This document shows, in pieces, positions 19,484-27,970 of a stretch of DNA of 64,000 nucleotides (position 1 is the first letter of the stretch; each line of letters opens with the position of its first letter). This stretch comes from Phycisphaerae bacterium (lineage in GTDB: Bacteria > Planctomycetota > Phycisphaerae > Sedimentisphaerales > Anaerohalosphaeraceae), in the NCBI GenBank assembly GCA_014859965.1, contig JACZKQ010000089.1:179627-243626 (forward strand), in the 5' to 3' direction. The position numbers were made by a program, and so were the translations under genes. The notes beneath the pieces are model-generated. The model had not been told where the DNA came from, made no database searches, and was given only the letters and a program-made list of their open reading frames with translations.

Positions 19484-19628
19484 AATCGTCTTTGCCCGCC
19501 CCACATTCGGGACATACCCAGTCGTCCGGCAGCGCATCGAACGCCGTACCGGGTGCGATTCCGCTGGTAGGGTCGCCCACCTTGGGGTCATAGATATAAC
19601 CACACAACAAACATCTGTACTTCAACAT
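19470..19628 (-). CDS. rub: Rubredoxin
   Basis: A 52-residue one-iron electron carrier. Both knuckles are intact: C6-L-L-C9-G-Y near the start and C39-P-E-C42-G-A near the end. The conserved Y-I-Y-D-P, G-D-P and D-D-W residues also fit. It begins 51 bases after the stop of the 157-residue unknown gene and overlaps the probable start of the TIGR02757 gene. Rubredoxin is the usual electron donor to flavodiiron proteins, rubrerythrin and superoxide reductase, all encoded within 16 kb. Its place at the end of the nqr run makes it a natural link between NADH and O2 or peroxide reduction. Confidence 0.97.
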   Translation of the reverse strand: MLKYRCLLCGYIYDPKVGDPTSGIAPGTAFDALPDDWVCPECGAGKDDFEPV

Positions 19629-19679
19629 ATGTAAGCTCCTTGTGCTCCATTCTTTGCACGGTGTTTATAGCAAGGTGCA

Positions 19680-20153
19680 TCACACAGGGCCAGCAAAATC
19701 TTCAAAAATCACCCGCACCAGCACCGCCGGCTCAACCCTGAACGCCGAACCTATGCCCTCGAAGAAACCATGTTCGGCAATCATATGGATGTTGAGGTCG
19801 CTCCAGCGAATCGACTCGGCCGTGTCCAGACGCCGGGCGGTGGTGACGCGTTTGGCCAGGCGCACGGGATGGGGCCACGGGCAGATGATTTCTCCCTTGT
19901 AGTCCTCAGAACAGATCTGCAATCGACCGCTCGCCTGGACCGGATTACCAAGTTTCGGAATAGCCAAAACCGTGAGTTCCTGCATCCGTTCGGCCACCTG
20001 TTCAACCGTGTAGCCCAGGTGCATCAGTGCAGTAAGATCGGTCTCGATGATCTGCTCGGGCGATCGCGGGTCGTCGCCGAGAAACCCGGCGGCGACGATC
20101 TTGGACGACCTGAGCAGGTATTCCAGCTTTTTCTCCTGTGGCATTCGTTCCAT
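19680..20153 (-). CDS. Unknown 157-residue protein in the nqr operon
   Basis: I do not recognise this family. It is a soluble protein without signal peptide or membrane helix. The first half looks helical (Q-E-K-K-L-E-Y-L-L-R-S-S-K-I, E-Q-I-I-E-T-D-L-T-A-L). The second looks like beta strands, with conserved-looking I-I-C-P-W-P-H-P and E-H-G-F-F-E-G-I-G. The cysteines are not arranged like a known cluster site. It starts eight bases after the nqrF stop, preceded by a GGGGG site, so it is co-translated with the Nqr subunits. It occupies the place where apbE or nqrM is common. It could be an assembly factor or alternative partner of the complex. Confidence 0.75.
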   Translation of the reverse strand: MERMPQEKKLEYLLRSSKIVAAGFLGDDPRSPEQIIETDLTALMHLGYTVEQVAERMQELTVLAIPKLGNPVQASGRLQICSEDYKGEIICPWPHPVRLAKRVTTARRLDTAESIRWSDLNIHMIAEHGFFEGIGSAFRVEPAVLVRVIFEDFAGPV

Positions 20154-20161
20154 GTTACCCC

Positions 20162-21262
20162 CTATGCAAATTTGTCATAAAATATGCGTTCCTCGGTCAT
20201 GCCGAGTTGCTTAAGTCCCTTGATCGACGCGTCGATCATCCCGGGACTGCCGCACAAATAACCTTCGTGGCCGCTGAGATCGCCGCCTTCGCGTTCGAGC
20301 GCCTCGGTAACGAGACCGCGCTCGCCGTCCCACTGCTCGCCGGCATCCGGGGCAACGACGACGGGAACAAATCTGAAATTCGGCACATCTTTTTCAAACT
20401 GCCGCATGAGATCAATAAAGAACATGTCTTTGGCCTTGTTGCCGCCGAAAAAGTATGTTGTGGAGCGGGCGATGTTCTCGTTTCGCATCTGGTGCAGCAG
20501 CGCCACGAAAGGCGCCATGCCGGAACCGCCCGCCACCCAGACCATGGGGGCGTCGGTCTCCGATAAACGAAACTCGCCATAGGGACCATTAAAGCGCACC
20601 GCATCGCCGGCTTTGAGGTATTCGAAACACCAGGTGGTGCAGATGCCGTTGGGCGCACGTCGAATCACGAGGTCGAGGGTTGTATTTTCCGCGGGATCGG
20701 AGGCAATGGAATAAGCGCGATAAACCTCCTCGCGATTGCCCTTGTACTTCGGGCACAACAGTTGGATATACTGGCCGGGCACAAAATCGATCGTCGGCGG
20801 GTCCTGAAGCTCGAAATGAAATAATTTCGTATCATAAGTGAGGTCGGTGATCTCGGCGCAGACGCCCTCAAATTCACGAACGGCCAGCAGTTCCTCGGGA
20901 ATTTCGATCTTCAGGTCGTTGCGTATCTTGATCTGGCAGGACAGGCGAACATTCTTCTCAATCTCCTCAGGCGTGAGAAACGGGGTCTCGGTGGGCAGGA
21001 TGGGGCCTGCGCCTTCGGTAGCTTTGACCTTGCAGTAGCCGCATGTGCCCCGGCCGCCGCAGGCGCTGGGGATGAAGAGTTTCTCTTCGGTCAGCGCCGA
21101 CAGCACGTTCTTGCCGCCCTGGACATTCAGCTTTCGTTCATCGTTGATGGTGATCGTGCATTCACCGTAGTTGGCGATGAACCGATCCGCCACGACCAGC
21201 ACCAGGGCCAGACCCGCGGCGATGGAACTGACGATCATAACAGCCAGTGCAACTGAGCCCAT
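20162..21262 (-). CDS. nqrF: Na+-translocating NADH:quinone oxidoreductase subunit F
   Basis: NADH-oxidising subunit of the sodium pump. One N-terminal membrane helix (about residues 5-25) is followed by a plant-type [2Fe-2S] domain with ligands C68, C74, C77 and C109. A ferredoxin-reductase module follows, with flavin motif Y-R-A-Y-S-I-A-S and nucleotide-binding V-A-G-G-S-G-M-A-P. It ends in F-Y-D-K-F-A. At 366 residues it is somewhat shorter than typical NqrF (about 405). The frame is open for 81 codons upstream but that overlaps nqrE. The start at 21262 fits the membrane anchor. NqrF separates Nqr from Rnf complexes, so this cluster is Nqr. Confidence 0.94.
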   Translation of the reverse strand: MGSVALAVMIVSSIAAGLALVLVVADRFIANYGECTITINDERKLNVQGGKNVLSALTEEKLFIPSACGGRGTCGYCKVKATEGAGPILPTETPFLTPEEIEKNVRLSCQIKIRNDLKIEIPEELLAVREFEGVCAEITDLTYDTKLFHFELQDPPTIDFVPGQYIQLLCPKYKGNREEVYRAYSIASDPAENTTLDLVIRRAPNGICTTWCFEYLKAGDAVRFNGPYGEFRLSETDAPMVWVAGGSGMAPFVALLHQMRNENIARSTTYFFGGNKAKDMFFIDLMRQFEKDVPNFRFVPVVVAPDAGEQWDGERGLVTEALEREGGDLSGHEGYLCGSPGMIDASIKGLKQLGMTEERIFYDKFA

Positions 21263-21264
21263 GG

Positions 21265-21861
21265 CTACCCCAGTACTCCCGTAAACCCTATGAACGCCAG
21301 CGCCATCAGCCCGGCGATGATCAACGTGATTCCCGGCCCGTCGAGGCCCCGAGGTATCCGCGCGTGCGCCAGCCGCTGCCGAATGCCGGCCATCGCCAGG
21401 ATCGCAAGCAGCCAGCCAATCCCGCTGCCGAAGCCGTAGCCCACGGTCACAATGAACGTGTAGTCCCGGATCACCATGAAAAGGGACGCCCCAAGTATGG
21501 CGCAATTGACTGTGATGAGCGGCAGAAAGATGCCGAGCGCGTGGTAGAGCTTTGGTGAGTAGCGGTCGATGACCATCTCGACGAACTGTACGAACGCGGC
21601 GATAATGATGATGAACATGATGAAACGAAAGAACTCGAGATTCAGCGGCGCGAGAATATAACGAAACGCCAGCCAGTTGAGCATCGCGGTGCAGGTCATG
21701 ACAAACACCACCGCCACCCCCAGGCCGAAGGCTGTTTTGACTTCGCGCGAGACCGACGTGAACGGACAGAGGCCCAGGAAGTACATCAGCAGGATATTAT
21801 TGGTGAAGATGGCGGCAAAACACGTAACCGCCGCCAGCCAGAGTTGTGAGCTGATGTTCAT
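21265..21861 (-). CDS. nqrE: Na+-translocating NADH:quinone oxidoreductase subunit E
   Basis: A 198-residue integral membrane subunit with six predicted helices, homologous to RnfA. It carries the two family cysteines, C32 in L-G-L-C-P-F and C120 in T-V-N-C-A-I-L-G-A-S. With the two in NqrD these bind the intramembrane [2Fe-2S] cluster. The start at 21861 overlaps the nqrD stop by four bases (ATGA), and nqrF begins two bases after its stop, so the operon is tightly coupled. Length and motifs are typical. Confidence 0.95.
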   Translation of the reverse strand: MNISSQLWLAAVTCFAAIFTNNILLMYFLGLCPFTSVSREVKTAFGLGVAVVFVMTCTAMLNWLAFRYILAPLNLEFFRFIMFIIIIAAFVQFVEMVIDRYSPKLYHALGIFLPLITVNCAILGASLFMVIRDYTFIVTVGYGFGSGIGWLLAILAMAGIRQRLAHARIPRGLDGPGITLIIAGLMALAFIGFTGVLG

Positions 21862-22487
21862 GCCGCCGTCTCCTCTCGTGGCTTGATCGCCCGGCAGACC
21901 CAGATAATCACCGCCAGGGTGAAGAATGCACCGGGCGGCATGACCATGATGATCCATTTATCCCAGACGGTGCTGAAATACGGCATTGGAAATCCCAGGA
22001 TGCTGCCCATGCCCAGAAGCTCTCGCGGCAACGCAATCGCCAGCAGGAGAATGCTGTATCCCAGGCCGTTGAAGAAGCCGTCGATCATCGCGGGGACCGG
22101 TTCGTTGGTGCCCGCGAAGGCCTCGCAGCGTCCCATGATGATGCAATTGGTGATGATCAACCCCACATAAGGGCCGAGGGCGGTGGACATATCCGGCCAG
22201 TAGCCCTTCAGCGACGTGTCCACGATAATGACATAAAAAGCAATAACGAGTGTCTGCACCATCATTCGGATGTTGCGCGGCGTGAACCTGCGCAGCAGCG
22301 AAACCGTCAGGCAACTCGCCGACAGCACCAGCGTCAGCGCCGCACACATAACCAGCGTATTGAGCACAAGGTTTGTTACCGCCAGGGTGCTGCAGATGCC
22401 CAATATCTGGCGGAAGACAGGGTTGTTATGCCACAGTCCGTCGAAGACGATCTGTCTCGTGCCGAGTGTACCGCCGTTCGGGCTCAT
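21858..22487 (-). CDS. nqrD: Na+-translocating NADH:quinone oxidoreductase subunit D
   Basis: A 209-residue six-helix membrane subunit, homologous to RnfE. The paired cysteines are C32 in L-G-I-C-S-T-L-A and C115 in I-T-N-C-I-I-M-G-R-C-E-A, which complete the cluster site shared with NqrE. GAGGAG precedes the start. It overlaps nqrC and nqrE by four bases each. Nothing is missing compared with the family. Confidence 0.95.
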   Translation of the reverse strand: MSPNGGTLGTRQIVFDGLWHNNPVFRQILGICSTLAVTNLVLNTLVMCAALTLVLSASCLTVSLLRRFTPRNIRMMVQTLVIAFYVIIVDTSLKGYWPDMSTALGPYVGLIITNCIIMGRCEAFAGTNEPVPAMIDGFFNGLGYSILLLAIALPRELLGMGSILGFPMPYFSTVWDKWIIMVMPPGAFFTLAVIIWVCRAIKPREETAA

Positions 22488-23092
22488 CTTGTCTCCTCTC
22501 CGCCCGCACTCTGCCGCCATCGGTTCAGGTCTTCGTTGACGAGGTATTCCAATCGCGTGCACGTCTGCGTGGCGCCGGAGATGGCATGGACCTGATGTCT
22601 TTCAAGCTCCGCACCGTAGGGTCTGATCTCTATGGGCTGCGGCCCGGGGCTGAGTTCGAGACCCTGGAACTGGCGCCGGAAGGCGGGGCTTGTGATCTCC
22701 GCGCCCAGACCCGGCGTTTCGCTCTGTTCATAGAACGCAATACCGATGACCGTTTGGCGGTCGGGCTTCAAGCCGATGAAGCCGCCGATGGGCGCCCAAT
22801 ACCCCTTGCCGGCAACGCGTACCGCATAGCCCGCGAGCGACCCATTCTCCACAAGTCGATAGTTGTCGTTCCCGGGCAGCGGCTCAATTTTCTCGACGAA
22901 GGTTCGATGGATTTCCTCAGTTGTCTTGCCTTCCGCCAGTTGCAAAGCCTGAAGCACCGCCCGTTCAATGGCCAACTCCTCATTCATCCGAACCCGTTCG
23001 GCCGTGACGCGGGCCAGACCAATGATGAGGAAACTCAAAAAAGCAGTTATGCCGAACATGTAAGCAACCGCATACCAGGGTTTTTCTCTCAT
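22484..23092 (-). CDS. nqrC: Na+-translocating NADH:quinone oxidoreductase subunit C
   Basis: A 202-residue subunit with one N-terminal membrane helix (about residues 9-27) and a periplasmic FMN-binding domain. The flavinylation motif S-G-A-T is at residues 172-175, where FMN is attached by a phosphoester bond in known NqrC/RnfG. G-F-I-G-L-K and E-T-P-G-L-G-A-E-I match the fold. It is shorter than the ~255 residues of Vibrio NqrC. It overlaps nqrB and nqrD by four bases. Flavin attachment needs an ApbE transferase, and no such gene is in the window. Confidence 0.94.
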   Translation of the reverse strand: MREKPWYAVAYMFGITAFLSFLIIGLARVTAERVRMNEELAIERAVLQALQLAEGKTTEEIHRTFVEKIEPLPGNDNYRLVENGSLAGYAVRVAGKGYWAPIGGFIGLKPDRQTVIGIAFYEQSETPGLGAEITSPAFRRQFQGLELSPGPQPIEIRPYGAELERHQVHAISGATQTCTRLEYLVNEDLNRWRQSAGGEETR

Positions 23093-24069
23093 GTGCCGGC
23101 CCCCTCGGCGCCGCTTTGGCGCGCCTTCCAGGCGGTCACGCCGTAGTCTATGATCGGCGCGAACATGTTGCCCAGGAGGATGGAAAACATCAGCCCGCCA
23201 TTGAACACGGAAAAATTCCGGATCACCACCGTACACAGCGCGATGATCATGCCATAGATGACCCTGGCCTGCGGGGTTCTCGGCGAGCTGATGGGATCGG
23301 TCGCTATAAAAAACGCCCCGAACAGAAATCCGCCGCCCAGCAGAGCCGGCAGCGCATTGGGCACGGGTTCAACGCCCAGCCAATGCAGTGACTGGTTTAA
23401 GACGGCATAGGTGATGATGACGGAAAGGATGATGGACCGATAGGCCGTCCGCGTGATGTACAGGTACAGCCCGCCTATAAGGATCAGCAGGGCGCTGGTT
23501 ACGCCCATGGTGCCGCTGAGACCGCCGAAGAACAGATCTGCGATGGGGGGCGGCTCGGCGCCGGCCTTCATCTCGGCCATCGGGGTAGCGCCCGATATGG
23601 CCTCGGGAGCCGTTGCAGTCGTCCATTGGGTCAACGCGCCGAGCCCTTCACGCGGCGCCGAGTCGGGCCATGCAGCCGTAAGCGCTACCGGAAAACAGAT
23701 GTAGACAAAACACCTGCCGGCCATTGCGGGATTGAAAAAATTGCGGCCGAAGCCGCCGAAAACTTCCTTGGCAAACATAACGGCGAAGATCATGCCCACC
23801 GCCTGCACGTGCCAGCCGACGCCGGGCGGCATGATCAGGGCGAAGATCACGGCGGTAACGAAAACCGCCTCGCTGACCGGTTCGCGCCGCCCGCGGCAAA
23901 ACACGTATTCGACCGACAGACCCACCGCACAGCAGAACGCCACCGACGCAAGGGCCCGCCAGCCGAAAAAGTACACCGCCCCTGCGATACAGGGCAGAGT
24001 CGCCATGAGGACCCGCCGCATGGGCGGCTGTTTTCTCAAGAGTTGAGTTTTTTTGCCTTTATCCGCCAT
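23089..24069 (-). CDS. nqrB: Na+-translocating NADH:quinone oxidoreductase subunit B
   Basis: A 326-residue membrane subunit with about ten helices, homologous to RnfD. The covalent FMN motif S-G-A-T is at 159-162. K-E-V-F-G-G-F-G-R-N-F-F-N-P-A-M is the conserved segment that marks the family. In known Nqr this subunit holds FMN and riboflavin, lines the Na+ path and contributes to the quinone site. It is about 85 residues shorter than Vibrio NqrB, mostly at the N-terminus, the part that contacts NqrA. It is the first nqr gene here; the gene before it is the flavodiiron protein, not nqrA. Confidence 0.94.
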   Translation of the reverse strand: MADKGKKTQLLRKQPPMRRVLMATLPCIAGAVYFFGWRALASVAFCCAVGLSVEYVFCRGRREPVSEAVFVTAVIFALIMPPGVGWHVQAVGMIFAVMFAKEVFGGFGRNFFNPAMAGRCFVYICFPVALTAAWPDSAPREGLGALTQWTTATAPEAISGATPMAEMKAGAEPPPIADLFFGGLSGTMGVTSALLILIGGLYLYITRTAYRSIILSVIITYAVLNQSLHWLGVEPVPNALPALLGGGFLFGAFFIATDPISSPRTPQARVIYGMIIALCTVVIRNFSVFNGGLMFSILLGNMFAPIIDYGVTAWKARQSGAEGAGT

Positions 24070-24141
24070 CCTTAGCTCAGTTTCGGCAGATTCGCCGCAT
24101 TTCTCCAGCACGCATGCTCCGTTGCGCAGCCGCTGGGGCGG

Positions 24142-25323
24142 TCATGCGATGATGCCCGCCTCTTTGTGCTTCTGCAGAATCTTATCCGCCAGTTCATCCA
24201 GCGCTTCGAAATTTTCGTCGGTGGGCATGCCTTTGACGACAACGGGCTCCAGCAGTTCAACCTTCAGATTACCGAGCATGCCGACCAGTTGATCGACCAA
24301 CTTTCCGGCCCAGCCATACGAACCGATGATGGCCGCGTAGCGCGTCTTGGGCCGCAATGCATTGGCGAGAATTGCCGCATAGGCGGCGTTGGGGTGCGGC
24401 CCTACCAGCATGGTCGGCGAGGCCAGAACAAGCGTGGCCGCATCGACCAGCGAAATAGCCAGTTTGCCGATGTCAACGCCGGTCAGATTGAACTGCCGCA
24501 CGACGATACCGCGATCAGAAAGCGCATCGACCAGGTGGTCCACCATGCGGCGCGTACTGCCGTGCATTGATACATAGGCAACCACCACCTCATTCTTCAC
24601 CTCCTCGCCGGCCCAGTCCCGATAGGCATCGATAATGAACTGCGGGCGGTTATAGACGGGCCCGTGACTGGGAGCGATCATCTCGATATCGAGGTCCTTT
24701 ATCTTCTCGAGATTGTTGAGGATCGGCTTGCGGAAGGGCATCATGATCTCAGCAAAGTATCGTTTTGCGGATTCGTAAACCTGGGCCTCGTCGCTGACGA
24801 ACAGTTCGCTCGAAGCCAGATGCGAGCCGAAGAAATCGCACGTAAAGAGGATCTTGTCCTCGACTAGCCAGGTGCTCATGGTCTCAGGCCAGTGCACCCA
24901 TGGCGTATAGATGAACCGCAGGGTCTTGTCGCCCAAAGACAGGGATTCGCCGTCGGCAACCGTAATGAAGCGGTCCTCCTCTACGTGAAGGTGGCTCATG
25001 AGCATTTCCTTGCATTTCGGATTTGTCACCACCTTTGCGTCCGGATAAAGCACAAGCACATCGCCTATCACGCCCGAGTGGTCCTGCTCGCCGTGGTGCG
25101 CCACCAGATAGTCCAGTTTGTCGACGCCGAGCCGAACCAGATTGTCGATCAGCACTTCCGCTTTCGTCGGATCGACTGCGTCCAGGAGCGCTGTCTTCTC
25201 GCTGCCCCGGATCAGGTACGCATTGTAGGTCGTGCCGTCGGGCAGCGGGATCAGTTCGTCAAACAGACGCCTGTCCCAGTCGATCGCGCCGGCGAAGTGA
25301 ACGTTGGGCTTGAGCTGTTTCAT
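24142..25323 (-). CDS. fprA: Flavodiiron protein (rubredoxin:oxygen/NO oxidoreductase)
   Basis: A 393-residue flavodiiron protein that reduces O2 to water or NO to N2O. The metallo-beta-lactamase-like half carries the diiron ligands H77-G-E79-Q-D81-H82, further His/Asp in W-V-H-W-P and C-D-F-F-G-S-H, and H in A-P-S-H-G-P. The C-terminal flavodoxin half (about 250-390) begins V-V-V-A-Y-V-S-M-H-G-S-T. There is no fused rubredoxin, so a separate one is needed; a rubredoxin gene lies in the same strand run. It sits 55 bases after rubrerythrin and 72 bases before nqrB. Confidence 0.96.
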   Translation of the reverse strand: MKQLKPNVHFAGAIDWDRRLFDELIPLPDGTTYNAYLIRGSEKTALLDAVDPTKAEVLIDNLVRLGVDKLDYLVAHHGEQDHSGVIGDVLVLYPDAKVVTNPKCKEMLMSHLHVEEDRFITVADGESLSLGDKTLRFIYTPWVHWPETMSTWLVEDKILFTCDFFGSHLASSELFVSDEAQVYESAKRYFAEIMMPFRKPILNNLEKIKDLDIEMIAPSHGPVYNRPQFIIDAYRDWAGEEVKNEVVVAYVSMHGSTRRMVDHLVDALSDRGIVVRQFNLTGVDIGKLAISLVDAATLVLASPTMLVGPHPNAAYAAILANALRPKTRYAAIIGSYGWAGKLVDQLVGMLGNLKVELLEPVVVKGMPTDENFEALDELADKILQKHKEAGIIA

Positions 25324-25378
25324 TTAAACCTCATGTTTCGATCTTTAAAGCCAGTGACGATAGTCGGCAAAGCGGCAC

Positions 25379-25951
25379 TTAGTAATTAGCGCTTTCCAGT
25401 TCAAAATGCGCCCGCGGGTGCGCGCATGCCGGACAGACGTCGGGGGCATCGGTGCCTTCGTGGAGGTATCCGCAGTTGCGGCAGACCCATTGCACCGGCT
25501 GTGATCGTTTGAAGACGCGCCCTTCTTTGATGTTTTCGTCCAAAGCGAGATACCGATCGCGGTGGCGTGCCTCAGCGACGGCGATGCTGCGAAAAACGTT
25601 GGCGATCTCCACAAACCCTTCCTTGTCGGCGATCTCGGCAAAGCTCGGATACATCTCCGTTGTCTCATGGTCCTCGCCGGCCGCCGACGCCTGGAGATTC
25701 TCGCGGGTTGTGCCGATCACGCCCGCCGGAAATGCCGCACAAACTTCCACATCGCCGCCCTCCAGAAACTTGAACAAACGCTTGGCGTGTTCCTTTTCCT
25801 GGTTGGCCGTCTCTTCGAAAATGGCGGATATCTGCACGTACCCTTCGCCGCGGGCCTTCGAACTGAAGTAAGTGTAGCGATTCCTGGCCTGCGATTCGCC
25901 GGCAAACGCTGTCAACAGGTTCTTTTCTGTCTGTGTACCCTTGAGCTCCAT
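25379..25951 (-). CDS. rbr: Rubrerythrin
   Basis: A 190-residue peroxide-reducing diiron protein. The erythrin domain has E-x-x-x-R-x-x-Y motifs (G-E-S-Q-A-R-N-R-Y) and the E-x-x-H sets Q-E-K-E-H and A-E-A-R-H. The C-terminal rubredoxin domain has both C-x-x-C pairs (C-R-N-C-G-Y and C-P-A-C). The start at 25951 has AAAGG at good spacing and matches family N-termini (M-E-L-K-G-T-Q-T-E-K-N-L). It is the first gene of the long minus-strand run leading to nqr, so the operon promoter probably lies just above it. Confidence 0.96.
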   Translation of the reverse strand: MELKGTQTEKNLLTAFAGESQARNRYTYFSSKARGEGYVQISAIFEETANQEKEHAKRLFKFLEGGDVEVCAAFPAGVIGTTRENLQASAAGEDHETTEMYPSFAEIADKEGFVEIANVFRSIAVAEARHRDRYLALDENIKEGRVFKRSQPVQWVCRNCGYLHEGTDAPDVCPACAHPRAHFELESANY

Positions 25952-26158
25952 TGTAAACCTTTCTTCTTCCTTTTTGTGGGTAATTATAGCCATCCTGCCG
26001 CCGGCCAGTGCCTGGGGGGCCTTGTGCCGCTGCGGCTGGTTGCGGCTGGACTTTATAGGCAATGTGGCGAACTGTCAAGCAAAGCCATGCGATAAACGTG
26101 TTTTTTATACACCCGCCGTTCAAAAACGGTTCGTGCCAGCGACGAGATTTGTCTGACG

Positions 26159-26830
26159 TTAACCGTCGATTTCGGCGGACAGCGGCCGCATGACAATATT
26201 GCGGATGGCGGCAGTTGTCTTCCAGCTTGCAATGCCCAATGGGCAGCAGGGCTCCATAGCGTAGCGGATATCTATAATTCGTCCAGCGATCTCTGCATCG
26301 ATCACCTTGTCGCCATCAATCCAAACCGTAATTCGCTCGGCGGTCACCCACAGGCGGATCGCATACCACCGGTTGCTCTCAAAGTCCAGCAGGATCGTCG
26401 TGGCGTTTTCGGAGGCGTCCATTAAATCGATGTTCGACAGCCCCACAACCTTGCCGCGCCAGCCGCCGACAACCAGCGAGCAGTAGTCCTCGCCCACGGG
26501 AAAAGCAAGCCCGCAGAAAAAGTCCTCGCCTTCAACCCGCATGGCCTCCAACGCAATCTCATAGTCGGTGCGAAGGACCGGACCGGTCCAGACAATGCCC
26601 GTCAGTTCCACACCCCTTTCAAGGACAATGCGGCCGTCCTTGACGTACACGCGGCCGGGGTCGTAAAAATCCGCGGCCTGCCACCGGCCCAGTGCCTGGC
26701 CGTCAAACAGAATCGCCGACTCGGTCGAAGTGTCGTCGGAAACGACGGCAGGCCTGTGGCAGCCCGCAATAAAAACGCCGAAAACCGTCGACAGGAGCAC
26801 GATGCGTCTGGAGACGTCTGCCTTTGTCAT
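26159..26830 (-). CDS. DUF1080 (3-keto-disaccharide hydrolase-like) lipoprotein
   Basis: A 223-residue lipoprotein: a short basic start, a hydrophobic stretch and lipobox I-A-G-C near residue 24. The rest is a concanavalin-like jelly roll resembling DUF1080 (3-keto-glycoside hydrolase) domains. Landmarks are I-L-F-D-G-Q-A-L-G-R-W near the start and N-R-W-Y-A-I-R-L-W-V late. Planctomycetes encode many of these. It overlaps the DUF4432 gene by four bases and is the last of a three-gene sugar operon. Whether this copy is catalytic is unclear. Confidence 0.78.
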   Translation of the reverse strand: MTKADVSRRIVLLSTVFGVFIAGCHRPAVVSDDTSTESAILFDGQALGRWQAADFYDPGRVYVKDGRIVLERGVELTGIVWTGPVLRTDYEIALEAMRVEGEDFFCGLAFPVGEDYCSLVVGGWRGKVVGLSNIDLMDASENATTILLDFESNRWYAIRLWVTAERITVWIDGDKVIDAEIAGRIIDIRYAMEPCCPLGIASWKTTAAIRNIVMRPLSAEIDG

Positions 26831-27900
26831 TCGCCCGCACTCTGCAGGAAACGGCGAAGCTCTTTGTCTTCCGTGAGCACCGCGATCTCCAATTCATAAG
26901 TCCGGCTCTTGCCAGGCGCCAGCATGATCAGCTTTTTCTGTTCCTTTGCCGCATTCTGGCCGATGGGCGGGTTGGTCCCCGGTTCCAGGCCGGTGACGTA
27001 CTCGCCGAAACCCCAATGCTGCCAGTTCGTCAGGGCGGGCAGTTGGCTTTTCTTATACGTAATCTTGACACCGAGGCCGAGTTTCTCGTTGCAGATCCCC
27101 GCAGCGCAGAGCCCCTTGGCATCCGGTCTTACGTCGATAACGCCGCAGCCTTCGCCGAAGCCGCGATGCGATTCGAGCGGTCCGGGGCACTTGCGGTAGT
27201 TGCGATTTGAACTGAAGATCGCGTCGTCGATATCGCGACCAAATGACTGGCACTTGCCTTTGTATACGATGTCGGCGCCGGCATCCACGAGCGGCCAGCC
27301 GAAGTTGCAGTGATACAGCAGCATGTGCGGACAGGGCAGGTTGCCGCAGTTGGTCACCACGTCGCGCATGCGAATCACAGGCGAGCCTAACGTACAGGAA
27401 ATCGTCCGCCGGAGTTCGAGATTCGGCCCGAACAGCATCGAATGCTTCACAAGACCGGTTATGCTCATGTCGAGCCGCCCGCGGATTGGATCAGGCTGGA
27501 TGATGGATTCGATTGACGCACGAAGGTTACTGGCGCGATCGTGCAGCCCCCGGTTCATGGGGACATCTTCGTTGGGTCCGCCGACGTGGGTCAGCCCGCA
27601 CGTCGTCACCAGCCCGCCGGCAAACGAATACAGCCACTCGATGCCCGAATTGGCGTGCGGCTGCGGCGCGGTAATGCCGCCGTGGCTAAGCCAGGCGAGG
27701 CTGTGCTGATTGTGAAACGCATCCACGATATCCATCGCCCTGTCGATCACCACCTTGAACCTCAGCCCCGCGCCGGTATTGACCCACGCAATCCGGTTGC
27801 CCCGCCCCGGCCCATCATCCGTCACCGAAGTCTCAATCCCCCCCACCGCACTGTGATTACAAATCTTACCCTCCCACGGAAGTGTCTTCTGCTTCGCCAT
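26827..27900 (-). CDS. DUF4432 family (aldose epimerase-like) protein
   Basis: A 357-residue cytosolic protein of the DUF4432 family, which has the galactose-mutarotase fold. Landmarks are R-A-M-D-I near residue 52, G-G-L-V-T-T-C-G-L-T near 98, the N-x-G x-L-H-D-R segment, and L-Y-H-C-N-F-G-W-P near 190. The function is unproven; epimerase or isomerase chemistry on a sugar is likely. The start at 27900 has AAAGGGAA upstream. It lies between the GH130 phosphorylase-like and DUF1080 genes on the minus strand and overlaps the latter by four bases. Confidence 0.88.
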   Translation of the reverse strand: MAKQKTLPWEGKICNHSAVGGIETSVTDDGPGRGNRIAWVNTGAGLRFKVVIDRAMDIVDAFHNQHSLAWLSHGGITAPQPHANSGIEWLYSFAGGLVTTCGLTHVGGPNEDVPMNRGLHDRASNLRASIESIIQPDPIRGRLDMSITGLVKHSMLFGPNLELRRTISCTLGSPVIRMRDVVTNCGNLPCPHMLLYHCNFGWPLVDAGADIVYKGKCQSFGRDIDDAIFSSNRNYRKCPGPLESHRGFGEGCGVIDVRPDAKGLCAAGICNEKLGLGVKITYKKSQLPALTNWQHWGFGEYVTGLEPGTNPPIGQNAAKEQKKLIMLAPGKSRTYELEIAVLTEDKELRRFLQSAGE

Positions 27901-27970
27901 GAAATTCCCTTTCCAAAAAAGGTGCGTGGGCATCGCCCACCGAGGACGCGATTATACCGTGTGGGTAATA

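Noticed and set aside
20162..24069. Possibility that the cluster is an Rnf complex
   Set aside because: nqrF with its ferredoxin-reductase module is present and rnfB/rnfC are absent. The four shared membrane subunits are followed by the Nqr-specific one.
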